DNA of 64,000 bases, from NCBI RefSeq assembly GCF_029982035.1, contig NZ_CP104166.1:1054001-1118000 (forward strand), given 5' to 3'. Position numbers and translations under genes: made by a program. Numbering within the stretch: position 1 is the stretch's first letter; the number at the start of each line of letters is the position of its first letter. Positions 9,569 to 18,969 of this stretch are shown here, one piece after another. The notes under the pieces were generated by a model, which ran no database searches, was not told the origin of the DNA, and saw nothing but the letters and a program-made list of their open reading frames with translations. The DNA is from Megaera polyxenophila (GTDB taxonomy: Bacteria; Pseudomonadota; Alphaproteobacteria; Rickettsiales; Rickettsiaceae).

Positions 9569-9916
9569 ATGTCCACCGAAACGATTAAAAAAAATATTAC
9601 AAGGTTATTAGAAGAAAGAAATTGGAGTCTTCCTGAACTTGAGAAAAAAGCCGGAACTAATCGCAATATTTATGAATTTATTAGAGGGAGGAATGCCAAC
9701 CCATCGGCCGGTCTGATCCAACAAGTTGCTAAAACACTGAACGTAGATTATAAAGAAATTTTGGAGGATTATAATGAGGAAGTATATATAAAAAATTATT
9801 CATTGTTATCCGAGGCGTGTCATTTAGTAATTCAAGAACTAAAATCCTTATCACCCGCAGGTGTAAAAGTAAGTTATGATGCACTTGGGTTATTAGTCTT
9901 TCCGTCAAAATTCTAA
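9569..9916 (+). pseudogene. XRE-family HTH protein, 3' end cut by IS5-type element
   Basis: The 115-codon reading frame begins with an HTH domain: ITRLLEERNWSLPELEKKAG, the NIYEFIRGRNANPS recognition region, and VAKTLNVDYKEIL, over residues 5-65. The insertion sequence begins at 9895, so the last seven codons (LVFPSKF region) come from the IS and the native C-terminus is lost. The DNA-binding domain is complete, so a truncated regulator could still be made. Sequence to the right of the IS (11528 onward) does not obviously continue it. Confidence 0.7.
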
Positions 9917-11527
9917 ATTTTTGATGTAGTTTTAATAATTTTAAAAGTCAATCATCGCATTTTTATTTTTTTGGGGTATTTTTTTACCAAAAATATAAAA
10001 TTTAGGTGCTATGATGGCAAAAATTCACAATTTACTCATGATTCTCTCTTGAGCAATGCTAATTGCTTAAATTATTAAGATTTTCGGAAAATTATTATGC
10101 GGTGGATTCTTTGAGAATATTAGTGATTCTACGCAAATTCAAGCCAACGGCAGAGATAAGCGGATTAACGATATCTCCAATTATTCCCTTAAGGTAGTTT
10201 CTACCCATACGACCAAAATTCTTTAGATGACCTATTATCGGTTCAATTGCACTTCTCCGCTTTTGCATCTTTTTGTCATCGGTTGATAAAGCTTTCTTGG
10301 TCTTGGCGGTAAAAACCTTGCCTTTTTCTTTGAAGTTATGGCCGGTGTAACCAAGATCTACAAAAATTTTGCTAGTCTCCGGACTTAGCTTGCGCAGCTC
10401 CGATACCGTTTGATCTAAAGTATGTCCGTCGTAGGGGTTACCGTGAAAAGATTTAACCCCAAGAATAAAGTTGCCTCGGCCGCTTACTGCAATCCCGACT
10501 TTGTTACCAAATTCGTAAGGTTTATTCATTTTACCCTTGCCGATACACTCTACCTCCGGAGCATGAAAGCTATAGACTATCTTATGCTCTTTTTTATAAA
10601 TATCCTTGTCCTTTTTCTTAAGCACAGACTGGGCATGAATATTTTTAACTCTCGTAAAAATGGCGCTATCCTCAGCAGATAGTTCTAATTTTGATTTTTC
10701 TATACCTCTCCAGCATATACGGATCAACCTACCTAAGCGGACTTTTAAGCTTATCATTATTTTTCTACGTTGCCTTGCTTTACTATCTTCCTTGTACTTC
10801 CAAAGCTTGATCGTCTTATATTTAAAACTCTTGGCGTATGTCTCGTTAAGCGAAATACCAAGTCGTTTACAGAGATCTACTACTTTTGCTCTTGCGGTCT
10901 CCATTAAATGTACGTCATGTGGATGTTTGATATTCTTAATCTGTACAGTCGTATCTATAATCGCCGATTCCAAGTCTTTTTTTTTGAGTGCTCCGACCTT
11001 CAGTCCTATACGCAAAAGCTCTTTTAGAATCTCTTTATATCCTTCCTCTCCCAGAGCATTGCGGAATCTACGTATAGTCGCCTCCGATACGTCAATATCT
11101 TGTTGCATATACTCATAGCCGCAAAAATATTGCCAATATATATTTTCCTTTAATTCTTCCTCCGTAAACGAATCAGAACCGTTATACATAGCTTGCAGCA
11201 TTGATAGTCCTAGCATTACTCTATGATCCTTCTTATTTCTACCGAATTGCTTGATTTCAACCTTAGCTAATGCCAGCGCTTCAAGTTCAGACCAATTTAC
11301 CAAATCTCTCAGTTTATATAATTTGTTTTTGCGATTTAGTTGTATAGATAATTTTTCACCAAATAATCTTTCTTGTTTTTGAGAAAAACTAATATTTTCT
11401 ATAGGCATATACTTTAAAATCCATAAGCTTTATGCGCTAATTATAACATTTTCTTATGGATTTCGTAAGCCATTTATAACATGAAACCCCTTCTAATTCA
11501 GGGGTAGAGAGTTTTGACGGAGAGACT
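9895..11527 (-). mobile_element. IS5-family-like insertion sequence, copy 1 (1633 bp)
   Basis: The ends are imperfect inverted repeats: AGTCTTTCCGTCAAAATTCT at the left and the complement of AGAGTTTTGACGGAGAGACT at the right (18 of 20 match). It carries one transposase gene on the minus strand. It has the same length as a second copy at 61191-62823, and every stretch I compared matches. No matching target duplication is seen at this copy (TATT on the left, ATCT on the right), unlike copy 2, which suggests recombination or rearrangement here. About 200 bp at the left end (9917-10094) are non-coding. Confidence 0.92.
10095..11408 (-). CDS. IS5-family-like transposase, copy 1
   Basis: A 437-residue DDE transposase. 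The N-terminal region KDHRVMLGLSMLQAMYNGSD, with later SEATIRRFRNALG, is typical of IS5/IS1182-type transposases. The catalytic acidic residues are expected at SAIIDTTVQ, FVDLGYTGH and the C-terminal RRSAIEPIIGHLK (Glu). The reading frame is complete, so the copy looks potentially active. Its product is identical to that of the copy at 61391-62704. Confidence 0.93.
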   Translation of the reverse strand: MPIENISFSQKQERLFGEKLSIQLNRKNKLYKLRDLVNWSELEALALAKVEIKQFGRNKKDHRVMLGLSMLQAMYNGSDSFTEEELKENIYWQYFCGYEYMQQDIDVSEATIRRFRNALGEEGYKEILKELLRIGLKVGALKKKDLESAIIDTTVQIKNIKHPHDVHLMETARAKVVDLCKRLGISLNETYAKSFKYKTIKLWKYKEDSKARQRRKIMISLKVRLGRLIRICWRGIEKSKLELSAEDSAIFTRVKNIHAQSVLKKKDKDIYKKEHKIVYSFHAPEVECIGKGKMNKPYEFGNKVGIAVSGRGNFILGVKSFHGNPYDGHTLDQTVSELRKLSPETSKIFVDLGYTGHNFKEKGKVFTAKTKKALSTDDKKMQKRRSAIEPIIGHLKNFGRMGRNYLKGIIGDIVNPLISAVGLNLRRITNILKESTA

Positions 11528-11628
11528 ATCTAAAACCAAATTTAATAGTTAGGTCAGCCTCCACTAATAGCTTCAACCAAGAAACAGAATTCTTTATATG
11601 GGGTAAGATCACCCTGATATGGCTTTTT

Positions 11629-12525
11629 CTAGTTGACCGTCTCTAGAAGTTGACCGTCTCTAGAAACTCTAGCTAGTACATAATTTTGCAGTTTTTCGAA
11701 TGCTCTAGTTTCTATCTGCCTTACACGTTCTTTTGAAATGTTATATTCCATGCTTAAGCTATCAAGTGTTTCAGGTGAATAATTAAGCTTTCTAGCAGTT
11801 AGAATCTTAACCTCCCTTTCATTTAAAACTTGCATAGCCTCGGCTAATACCAGTTTTTTGTTTTCTATATCTTGTTTTTGCAGTAAAGATATTTCTTGAT
11901 TTGGTTTCTGTTCCGGTAAAAATTCAATTATCTCGGCATTTTCGTCTTCACGATTTGCGGAACGATTCAGTGAAATATCAGGACCTGCCATACGTTGATC
12001 CATTTCTACTACTTCCTTAAGAGACACACCAAGCTCATCTGCCATCTCTTGATAATCTTGATCATTAATAGCCCGTGCATAAGTATTAATTATACGATGT
12101 TTAATCTTACCAAGGCTAAAAAATAATTTTTTTTGTGCTGAGGTTGTCCCAATCTTTACAAGTGACCATGATTTAAGTACATACTCCTGGATAGAAGCTT
12201 TTATCCACCACATAGCATAAGTAGAGAGTCTGAAGCCAAGTTTATGATCATATTTTTTTACTGCTTGCATTAAACCAATGTTTCCTTCCGATACAAGCTC
12301 AGGTAACGGTAGACCATAATTTTTATATTTAATGGCTATTTTTACAACTAGTTTCAAGTGGCTAAGTACAAGCCTATGAGCTGCTTCAAGATCATTATTT
12401 TCAAGATAATTCTTAGCAAGCAAAAACTCTTCTTCTTTTGTCAGAGAAGGTATATTGTTTATTTCTTGCAAATACTTGTTAAATCCAGAACTAGAAGAAA
12501 TAACAGGCAAATTTATATTAGACAT
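11629..12525 (-). CDS. rpoH: RNA polymerase heat-shock sigma factor (sigma-32)
   Basis: Directs RNA polymerase to heat-shock promoters (clpB lies in the same window). The 298 residues have sigma region 2 (HLKLVVKIAIKYKNYGLPLPELVSEGNIGLMQAV, STYAMWWIKASIQEYVL in part), the RpoH box QKKLFFSLGKIK near residue 130, and region 4 with ISKERVRQIETRAFEKL. The extreme C-terminus is altered by a 17-bp tandem duplication (11631-11664): the native end appears to be RDGQLEKAISG, while this copy ends RDGQLLETVN. Function is probably kept. Confidence 0.95.
   Translation of the reverse strand: MSNINLPVISSSSGFNKYLQEINNIPSLTKEEEFLLAKNYLENNDLEAAHRLVLSHLKLVVKIAIKYKNYGLPLPELVSEGNIGLMQAVKKYDHKLGFRLSTYAMWWIKASIQEYVLKSWSLVKIGTTSAQKKLFFSLGKIKHRIINTYARAINDQDYQEMADELGVSLKEVVEMDQRMAGPDISLNRSANREDENAEIIEFLPEQKPNQEISLLQKQDIENKKLVLAEAMQVLNEREVKILTARKLNYSPETLDSLSMEYNISKERVRQIETRAFEKLQNYVLARVSRDGQLLETVN
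11631..11664. repeat. rpoH: 17-bp tandem duplication at the rpoH 3' end
   Basis: The unit agttgaccgtctctaga occurs twice back to back (11631-11647 and 11648-11664). Because 17 is not a multiple of three, it changes the last residues of RpoH. Removing one unit restores a reading frame running on to a TGA about 24 bp further. Confidence 0.9.
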
Positions 12526-12592
12526 ATAATACCTCTAACTTCAATGAAATTTATTATAGCATAACTTATTTCAAAAATTAAGAAAAAAATAC

Positions 12593-13081
12593 TTAACCTA
12601 AATCTATGTCCGGATATGAAATTTCTAATATTTCAAACACTTTATTTCCCTTAGGAGTTGTTATTTCTACAATATCTCCTACAGATTTGCCAATAAGTCC
12701 TTTTGCAATTGGAGATTGGATCGAGACTCGTTTCTTAGTAATATCAGCCTCATACTCTCCAACTATTATGTATGTTACTTCTTCTTCTGTATCTTCATCC
12801 ACTAATTTGACAGTAGCGCCAAATTTTATACTTTCTTTTGATAGTTTAGAAATATCAATAATTTCGGCTCTTGAGAGTTTATCCTCTAAATCTAAAATCC
12901 GCCCTTCAACAAAACTCTGTTTTTCTCGTGCTGCGTGATACTCCGCATTTTCCGATAAATCACCAAAATCCCGTGCTGTTGAAATAGCCTCAATAATTGT
13001 AGGCCTTTCAACGTGCTTCAAATGTTTAATTTCTTTTTCTAGGAGTTCGAAGCCTTTTTTAGTGATAGGGAATTTGACCAT
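12593..13081 (-). CDS. greA: transcription elongation factor GreA
   Basis: Rescues backtracked RNA polymerase by stimulating transcript cleavage. The 162 residues show the N-terminal coiled-coil with the tip motif ARDFGDLSENAEYHAA (acidic tip residues Asp/Glu) and a C-terminal FKBP-like domain with SPIAKGLIGKSVGD. Length is normal. The start ATG at 13081 is near the beginning of the conserved region. It lies upstream of rpoH on the same strand with 67 bp between, so the two may be co-transcribed. Confidence 0.96.
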   Translation of the reverse strand: MVKFPITKKGFELLEKEIKHLKHVERPTIIEAISTARDFGDLSENAEYHAAREKQSFVEGRILDLEDKLSRAEIIDISKLSKESIKFGATVKLVDEDTEEEVTYIIVGEYEADITKKRVSIQSPIAKGLIGKSVGDIVEITTPKGNKVFEILEISYPDIDLG

Positions 13082-13155
13082 AATTATGTCTTGTTTAAGT
13101 TAAGATTTGAAGTATATTTAGACTAATTGCGTTTGTCAAATTAGCTAAAAATTTT

Positions 13156-13770
13156 ATGCAAAATGAAAATCTTAATTTTGAAATCAGGCGAAAAATTTTT
13201 CATTTATACGGGTTAATATTTCCTTTAGTTTATTCGTTTATTCCTAAAACAAGTATGAACGTATTACTGTTAATACTTACTGGGTTTACACTCTATGCTG
13301 ATATATCTAGGAATCATAATCAGAAAATTAAAGAGGTAGTTGATAAATTTTTTAGCAAATTTCTTAGAAATAAAGAAAGAACTGGTTTCTACAAGCTTAG
13401 CGGAGCAAGTTATATGGCTCTGGGGCTTTTAATAAGTTGTTTATTTTTTTCTAAAGGTCTAGTAATTACTTCGTGGCTCATCCTGATCATATCTGATTGT
13501 ATTGCAGCATTAGTAGGCATGAAATATGGAATGCCGCTAAAAAATGGCAAATCCTTAGTGGGCGCTGGTGCGTTTTTTATTTCCAGCGTTTTTATTAGCA
13601 CAGTAATCTATTTTTTTGTCAGTCACCCTACAAGTTTTATTATCATAATTTTTAGTTCTCTTATGGCCACATTAGCTGAATTTTATGCTGGTCAAATAAA
13701 AATTAATGACAATTTATCCATTCCTGTTTGTTATTGTTTAACAACAGTAATTTTAAATTTAATTTTTTAA
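13156..13770 (+). CDS. SEC59/DGK1/VTE5-family polyprenol or diacylglycerol kinase-like membrane protein
   Basis: A 204-residue integral membrane protein with about six hydrophobic segments. It carries the family pattern: an N-terminal RRKIFHLYGLIFP, a central ISDCIAALVGMKYG, then NGKSLVGAGAFF, and a C-terminal LAEFYAG followed by NDNLSIPV. Eukaryotic relatives use CTP to phosphorylate dolichol, diacylglycerol or phytol. The bacterial substrate is unknown; a polyprenol or lipid salvage role is an inference. It is 4 bp upstream of dnaG and divergent from greA. Confidence 0.8.
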   Translation: MQNENLNFEIRRKIFHLYGLIFPLVYSFIPKTSMNVLLLILTGFTLYADISRNHNQKIKEVVDKFFSKFLRNKERTGFYKLSGASYMALGLLISCLFFSKGLVITSWLILIISDCIAALVGMKYGMPLKNGKSLVGAGAFFISSVFISTVIYFFVSHPTSFIIIIFSSLMATLAEFYAGQIKINDNLSIPVCYCLTTVILNLIF

Positions 13771-13774
13771 ATTT

Positions 13775-15565
13775 ATGATAATTCCTGTGGAGTTTTACAA
13801 TTACCTAAGAGAACAAATAAGAACCTCCGATATAGTAAAGCAAAAGGTTTCTTTAACTAAAAAAGGTAATGAATATTTAGGGATATGCCCATTCCATTCT
13901 GAAAAAACCCCTTCTTTTACCGTTAATGACGCAAAAAGATTTTACCACTGTTTTGGTTGCGGTGTACATGGAGACATCATTAAATTTGTAGCCGAAACTA
14001 CAGGGCTTAGTTATAAAGAAGCTGCAATAAAAATAGCTCAAGAAAATTCTATCGAGTTACCTAAAATGTCTGCTGATCAACAAAAGGAATATGATGAAGC
14101 AGATCAAATATATAATGTCTTGGAATTAGCCTCAGCTTACTTTACTGACCAGATCAATAAAGAAGTTGAAGGATATTTACTAGCCCGCGGTATCAATAAA
14201 AATATCAAAGAACAATTTTCTATAGGTTATGCGCCGGGAAAAGGGCTTTTAATTAAGTATTTTGAAAAAAAATCTATCCCCCTGAAAATTTTATTAAGCT
14301 CAGGCTTAGTGGGCAAGAAAGAAGATGGTAAAATTTATGAGGTATTTAATAATAGAATAATCTTTCCTATTAGAAATACCTATAATAGAATTGTAGGATT
14401 CGGGGGAAGGGTGATTGGGGATGGCATGCCCAAATATATAAATTCTCCAGAAACTTTAGTGTTTAAAAAAAGCGAGACAATGTATGGAGAAAACACCGCA
14501 ATCAGTGCGTCTTATAAAAAAAATTACTCAATTGTAGTCGAAGGTTATATGGATGTAATTGCTTTACACCAGGCTGGAATAAATGAAGCTATTGCGAGCC
14601 TTGGTACGTCGGTAACGGAAAAGCATCTGCAAAAATTGTGGCGATCGGGTGAGGAAATTATAATTTGCCTTGATGGGGACAATGCAGGACAAAGAGCAAG
14701 CCGCAGATTAATCGATATAGCGCTGCCGATGATTGCTTACGATAAAAAAATTTCTTTCGTAATACTACCGAATTCCAAAGATCCAGATGAAGTTATTAAA
14801 TCCGAGGGTATTGAATTATTTAATAAACTACTTGCAGAAAGAATCAATTTATCAGAAGCTATTTGGTTGAGCGAATATGGAGGGAAAACTTTTTCCTCTG
14901 CGGAATCTAAAGCTGTTTTAGAGAATACATTAGACACTGTATGCTTACAGATAAAAGACAAGGTGCTGTCCGCTAATTTTCGGCGCTATTTCAAGGAACA
15001 GATGTGGCAGAAGCTTTATAATAAGAAAGGAGCACGCAATGGGTTAAAGAAAAATAATAAGACGTATATTGGAAGTAATGGTGATAAGGAATACACCGAA
15101 ATGGAAGTGCTTGAATTATCTTTATGCAGTTTTATTATAAAGTTCCCTGGTCTGCTAAAAATTGCCAGAATTAGAGAATTTGTAGCAGATTTAACTCTAT
15201 CCTCTCCTGATTTTAACGAATTCAAAGAATGGTATATTAGTCAAATAGATATGTATGACGATATTAATGAGAACAAGACCAAAGAACTTGCAGAAAAAAC
15301 TGGATTTTACAACAGTTTTTTAGTATTATCTGATCCCAAGAAAATTTTTCTAGATACAATTTTTATTGAAAAAAATAAAGCAAATTGTGAGCTAATTTTT
15401 GATTTATTAAGTAAAAAATACTATTTATTATCGCTAAAACAAGAATACATTAATATAATAAATAGTAATAAAGAAGAGGTTAGGCTCAAAGCGCCTTCTT
15501 ATTTGAAAGAGATTCAGGAAACTTCTAAACAACTCAGTAAGTTAAGTGAATTTTTTATAAACTAA
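13775..15565 (+). CDS. dnaG: DNA primase
   Basis: Makes RNA primers for replication. The 596 residues carry the N-terminal CHC2-type zinc site CPFHSEKTPSF then CFGCGVHGD (residues about 40-65), the catalytic core with VVEGYMDVIALHQAGI and the TOPRIM acidic motif CLDGDNAGQRASRR, and a divergent C-terminal helicase-binding domain. Together with rpoD just after it, this matches the core of the classical macromolecular-synthesis operon, here without rpsU, which lies at 60876. Confidence 0.96.
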   Translation: MIIPVEFYNYLREQIRTSDIVKQKVSLTKKGNEYLGICPFHSEKTPSFTVNDAKRFYHCFGCGVHGDIIKFVAETTGLSYKEAAIKIAQENSIELPKMSADQQKEYDEADQIYNVLELASAYFTDQINKEVEGYLLARGINKNIKEQFSIGYAPGKGLLIKYFEKKSIPLKILLSSGLVGKKEDGKIYEVFNNRIIFPIRNTYNRIVGFGGRVIGDGMPKYINSPETLVFKKSETMYGENTAISASYKKNYSIVVEGYMDVIALHQAGINEAIASLGTSVTEKHLQKLWRSGEEIIICLDGDNAGQRASRRLIDIALPMIAYDKKISFVILPNSKDPDEVIKSEGIELFNKLLAERINLSEAIWLSEYGGKTFSSAESKAVLENTLDTVCLQIKDKVLSANFRRYFKEQMWQKLYNKKGARNGLKKNNKTYIGSNGDKEYTEMEVLELSLCSFIIKFPGLLKIARIREFVADLTLSSPDFNEFKEWYISQIDMYDDINENKTKELAEKTGFYNSFLVLSDPKKIFLDTIFIEKNKANCELIFDLLSKKYYLLSLKQEYINIINSNKEEVRLKAPSYLKEIQETSKQLSKLSEFFIN

Positions 15566-15597
15566 GGCAATTTTCTAATTATTATCATAACAAAAAT

Positions 15598-17547
15598 ATG
15601 AATAAAGAAAAGACAAATCCAGTTGAAAAACTCAAGAACAATGATTTTAAAAAAGTTGATAACTTAGTAGTTGAAAGCAAAAAGAAAGGTTTTGTAACCT
15701 ACAACCAGATCAACAAATCTATTGCCGCAAATAAGAAACTTTCTGTTGATGATCTGGAAAATGCTATATCCAAGTTTTCAGAAGCGGGTATCGATATTAT
15801 TGACGACGATAATAATGACGATATAAAGCTTGATATTAACGTTAGCGAAGAGCTCAATATTTCCAGTTCGGCTATTGATAGTGAAGAAGAGGATGATGCT
15901 AGCTCAGAAAACCTAGGTTCTACCGATGATACTGTCAGGCTTTATCTCCGTGATATGGGAGGAGTAGAACTTCTCTCACGCGAAAATGAAATAGAGATAG
16001 CAAAACGCATTGATGAAGGAAAAAAATTGATGCTTCACTCCCTTTGTGAAAGCCCTACGGCGATGAAGAAATTCATCAAATTGTACGAGGATTTGGTTAA
16101 TGAAAAAATTGCTTTGCGTGATTTAATTGACCTCGAAGCAAATATAGAGGGTGATACAGCGATTGTCAGTAGTACCGACAATAAAAACGATGAAAATGAG
16201 GGAGACTTAACCGATACCGACGCTGATGGTGATAATGATTCGGAAGAGGTATCTTCTCTTTCTATTTCAGCTATGGAAGCTGAGTTGTTACCGAATATAT
16301 TAGACAAGATGGAGCGGATAGCAAAGATTTGCGATAAATTACTTTCTGAAACAAAAACTCATTATTTAGTAAAAAAACAAACTTCTTCTCTTGCTTCGAA
16401 CAAAAAATACAAAAACGCTCTTATTGAATTGACCGAAGAAATCTCATCTATACATTTTAATACCAAACGTATTGAAGAAATTCTGGTAGATATATATGAA
16501 ACAAATAAGAAGTTAGTAGCAAAAGAAACTGAATTGCTAAAACTAGCAGAGAAGCACGGGGTTAAACGCCAAAATTTCCTAAAAGAGTATATAGGTTCAG
16601 TAATTGATAATAGCTGGAAAGAAAAAATTCAGAAGAAAAAGGAAATTGCTTGGAAAAAGTTTATTCATGAAGAAGTTGCAGCTGTTGATAACACAATTTC
16701 TGAATTAAAAAAAGAAGAGTCAGTTATTGGCTTACCAATTTTTGAATTTAAAAGAATAGTTAATTCTATCCAGAAGGGCGAAAGACAGTCAAGCAGAGCT
16801 AAAAAAGAAATGATCGAAGCGAATTTAAGGCTTGTTATTTCGATTGCAAAAAAATATGCTAACCGAGGGTTGCAGTTTTTAGATCTTATTCAAGAGGGAA
16901 ATATTGGCTTAATGAAAGCTGTAGATAAATTTGAATACAGCAGGGGCTTTAAATTTTCTACTTATGCTACTTGGTGGATACGGCAGGCTATTACTAGATC
17001 TATTGCTGATCAAGCACGTACAATCCGTATTCCTGTTCATATGATCGAAACAATTAATAAAATTATTCGTACATCTAGGCAAATGCTAAGTGAACTAGGG
17101 TACGAACCAACACCCGCTGAAATTGCAAACCGCCTTTCCATGCCTGTTGATAAAGTAAGAAAGGTAATGAAAATTGCAAAAGAGCCTGTAAGTTTAGAAA
17201 ATCCTGTTGGAGATGAGGATGGAAGTTATCTTGGCGACTTTATTGAAGATAAAAATGCTATTTTACCTATTGATGCCGCAATTCAGTCAAATTTACGAGA
17301 AACCACTACCCGAATTCTGTCTAGCCTTACCCCTCGTGAGGAAAGAGTTCTTAGAATGAGGTTTGGTATTGGTATGAATACCGATCATACTTTAGAAGAA
17401 GTTGGACAGCAGTTTCACGTCACTAGAGAAAGAATAAGACAAATTGAGGCGAAAGCTCTGCGTAAACTAAAACATCCAACACGATCTAAAAAAATGCGCA
17501 GTTTCTTAAGTGGTTCTAGTAAGTCGCAAAATAATATTAATGAGTGA
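15598..17547 (+). CDS. rpoD: primary RNA polymerase sigma factor (sigma-70)
   Basis: Housekeeping sigma factor. The 649 residues include region 1.1 at the N-terminus, region 1.2 (DTVRLYLRDMGGVELL), a long acidic non-conserved insert (Asp/Glu/Ser-rich, about residues 195-220), region 2 with KFSTYATWWIRQAITRSIADQ (the -10 reading helix), region 3, and region 4 with HVTRERIRQIEAKALRKLKHP for the -35 element. It lies 32 bp after dnaG. No clear terminator was found in the 138 bp before waaA. Confidence 0.97.
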   Translation: MNKEKTNPVEKLKNNDFKKVDNLVVESKKKGFVTYNQINKSIAANKKLSVDDLENAISKFSEAGIDIIDDDNNDDIKLDINVSEELNISSSAIDSEEEDDASSENLGSTDDTVRLYLRDMGGVELLSRENEIEIAKRIDEGKKLMLHSLCESPTAMKKFIKLYEDLVNEKIALRDLIDLEANIEGDTAIVSSTDNKNDENEGDLTDTDADGDNDSEEVSSLSISAMEAELLPNILDKMERIAKICDKLLSETKTHYLVKKQTSSLASNKKYKNALIELTEEISSIHFNTKRIEEILVDIYETNKKLVAKETELLKLAEKHGVKRQNFLKEYIGSVIDNSWKEKIQKKKEIAWKKFIHEEVAAVDNTISELKKEESVIGLPIFEFKRIVNSIQKGERQSSRAKKEMIEANLRLVISIAKKYANRGLQFLDLIQEGNIGLMKAVDKFEYSRGFKFSTYATWWIRQAITRSIADQARTIRIPVHMIETINKIIRTSRQMLSELGYEPTPAEIANRLSMPVDKVRKVMKIAKEPVSLENPVGDEDGSYLGDFIEDKNAILPIDAAIQSNLRETTTRILSSLTPREERVLRMRFGIGMNTDHTLEEVGQQFHVTRERIRQIEAKALRKLKHPTRSKKMRSFLSGSSKSQNNINE

Positions 17548-17685
17548 TACTGATTTTGTAATTTAAAACGAAAAGTACTTATAGATTTGTAGAACCAATT
17601 TTATTGCTGCAGATCAATTAAATTTCAAAACTTAATGTGAAGTCTCATGAGGAGGGCAATCGCAAGATTTTAATTAAAAAACAAA

Positions 17686-18969
17686 ATGAGTATTATTTTG
17701 CTATATAATTTGCTGACTGTTATTCTTTTTCCTTTTTATATTATAATACTTTTGATTAGGGCAATAAAAGGGAAAGAAAATATAAGATCTTTAAGAAGTA
17801 GATTTACTTTATACAGCACAAAAAGAAACAGAGAGAAATTAATTTGGATTCATGCTGCCAGTGTTGGGGAATCCATGATCGCAATTAATCTTGTAAATCA
17901 GCTAAAAAAAAAGTACCAAAATACTGATTTTTTAATTACAACGGGCACATTATCGTCCGCAAACCTTATAAATAAATGGCTACCTCCAGGCGTATATCAT
18001 GAATTTACTCCACTTGATAATATTTTTACCATAAGAAAATTTTACCAATATTGGAGACCTACTGTTGGGATATTTGTTGAATCTGATATTTGGCCAGTAT
18101 TAGTTACTTTTGGAGCTAAAAAATGTAAATTAATACTTTTAAATGGTAGATTATCTGATAAATCTTTTCAGATTTGGCAAAAATTTCCTAAAATATTTAA
18201 GTTATTAACTGACTCCTTTTCTTATATTGGAGTTCAAAGCAAGGTCGATTTAGAAAAATACCAATCACTTGGTTGTAATAAAGCTGAGAATTTAGGTAAC
18301 ATAAAATTTTCTAATCAGGAATTAGAAGTAAATAAAAAAGAACTAGCTTATCTACAAGAATTATTTAAGGATAGAAAAATTTTTGTTGCAGCTAGTACCC
18401 ATGAAGAAGATGAGGCAGTATTATTAGATATAATTTACCAGTTTAAGGAAGAAAAAATAGATAAGTTTTATCCGATTATTATTTTAAGGCATCCGGAAAG
18501 GGCGAGTTATGTCGGTTTAATGTGTAATAAGCTAGGGCTAAAATATAGCCTACGATCACATAAAACCAAAAATAATATTCTAAAAAATGACCTTTATATT
18601 GTGAATAGTTTTGGTGAGGTAGGATTATTTTATAGCCTTGCTGAGATTGCTTTTATTGGGGGTTCTTTTAAAATGAAAAGTCGGATAGCAGGTCATAATT
18701 TGCTAGAGCCTGCATATTTTGAGAATGTTATTATTGTAGGTCCGAATATGGGTAATTTTCAAAATATAACTAACGAAATGCTTGAAAATAAGGCTTGTAT
18801 ACAGATTAATACTTCCGAGGAATTAAAAAATCAGATTCTATTTTTTATGGAAGATAAAAACCAGAAAATCTGCCAAGAATATTCCGATAATGCAAAGAAG
18901 TATGTGAAATCTAAACAAAAAATTTTAGGTAATTACCTTCAACAGATAGACATTTTTTTTAATGATTAA
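17686..18969 (+). CDS. waaA: 3-deoxy-D-manno-octulosonic acid (Kdo) transferase
   Basis: Adds Kdo to lipid A precursor at the inner membrane. The 427 residues have an N-terminal membrane anchor (about residues 5-25), then IWIHAASVGES, LITTGTLSSANL, the VESDIWP motif and the C-terminal EVGLFYSLAEIAFIGGS and GHNLLEPAYF sequences of the GT30 family. Its 3' end overlaps lpxK by 8 nt, and lpxK overlaps an acyltransferase gene: a compact lipid A-core operon, evidence that the organism makes lipopolysaccharide. Confidence 0.95.
   Translation: MSIILLYNLLTVILFPFYIIILLIRAIKGKENIRSLRSRFTLYSTKRNREKLIWIHAASVGESMIAINLVNQLKKKYQNTDFLITTGTLSSANLINKWLPPGVYHEFTPLDNIFTIRKFYQYWRPTVGIFVESDIWPVLVTFGAKKCKLILLNGRLSDKSFQIWQKFPKIFKLLTDSFSYIGVQSKVDLEKYQSLGCNKAENLGNIKFSNQELEVNKKELAYLQELFKDRKIFVAASTHEEDEAVLLDIIYQFKEEKIDKFYPIIILRHPERASYVGLMCNKLGLKYSLRSHKTKNNILKNDLYIVNSFGEVGLFYSLAEIAFIGGSFKMKSRIAGHNLLEPAYFENVIIVGPNMGNFQNITNEMLENKACIQINTSEELKNQILFFMEDKNQKICQEYSDNAKKYVKSKQKILGNYLQQIDIFFND

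Noticed and set aside
10422..11118. Plus-strand frames opposite the IS5-type transposase (and repeats at 61718-62414)
   Set aside because: They are antisense to an intact transposase and look like low-complexity shadows.
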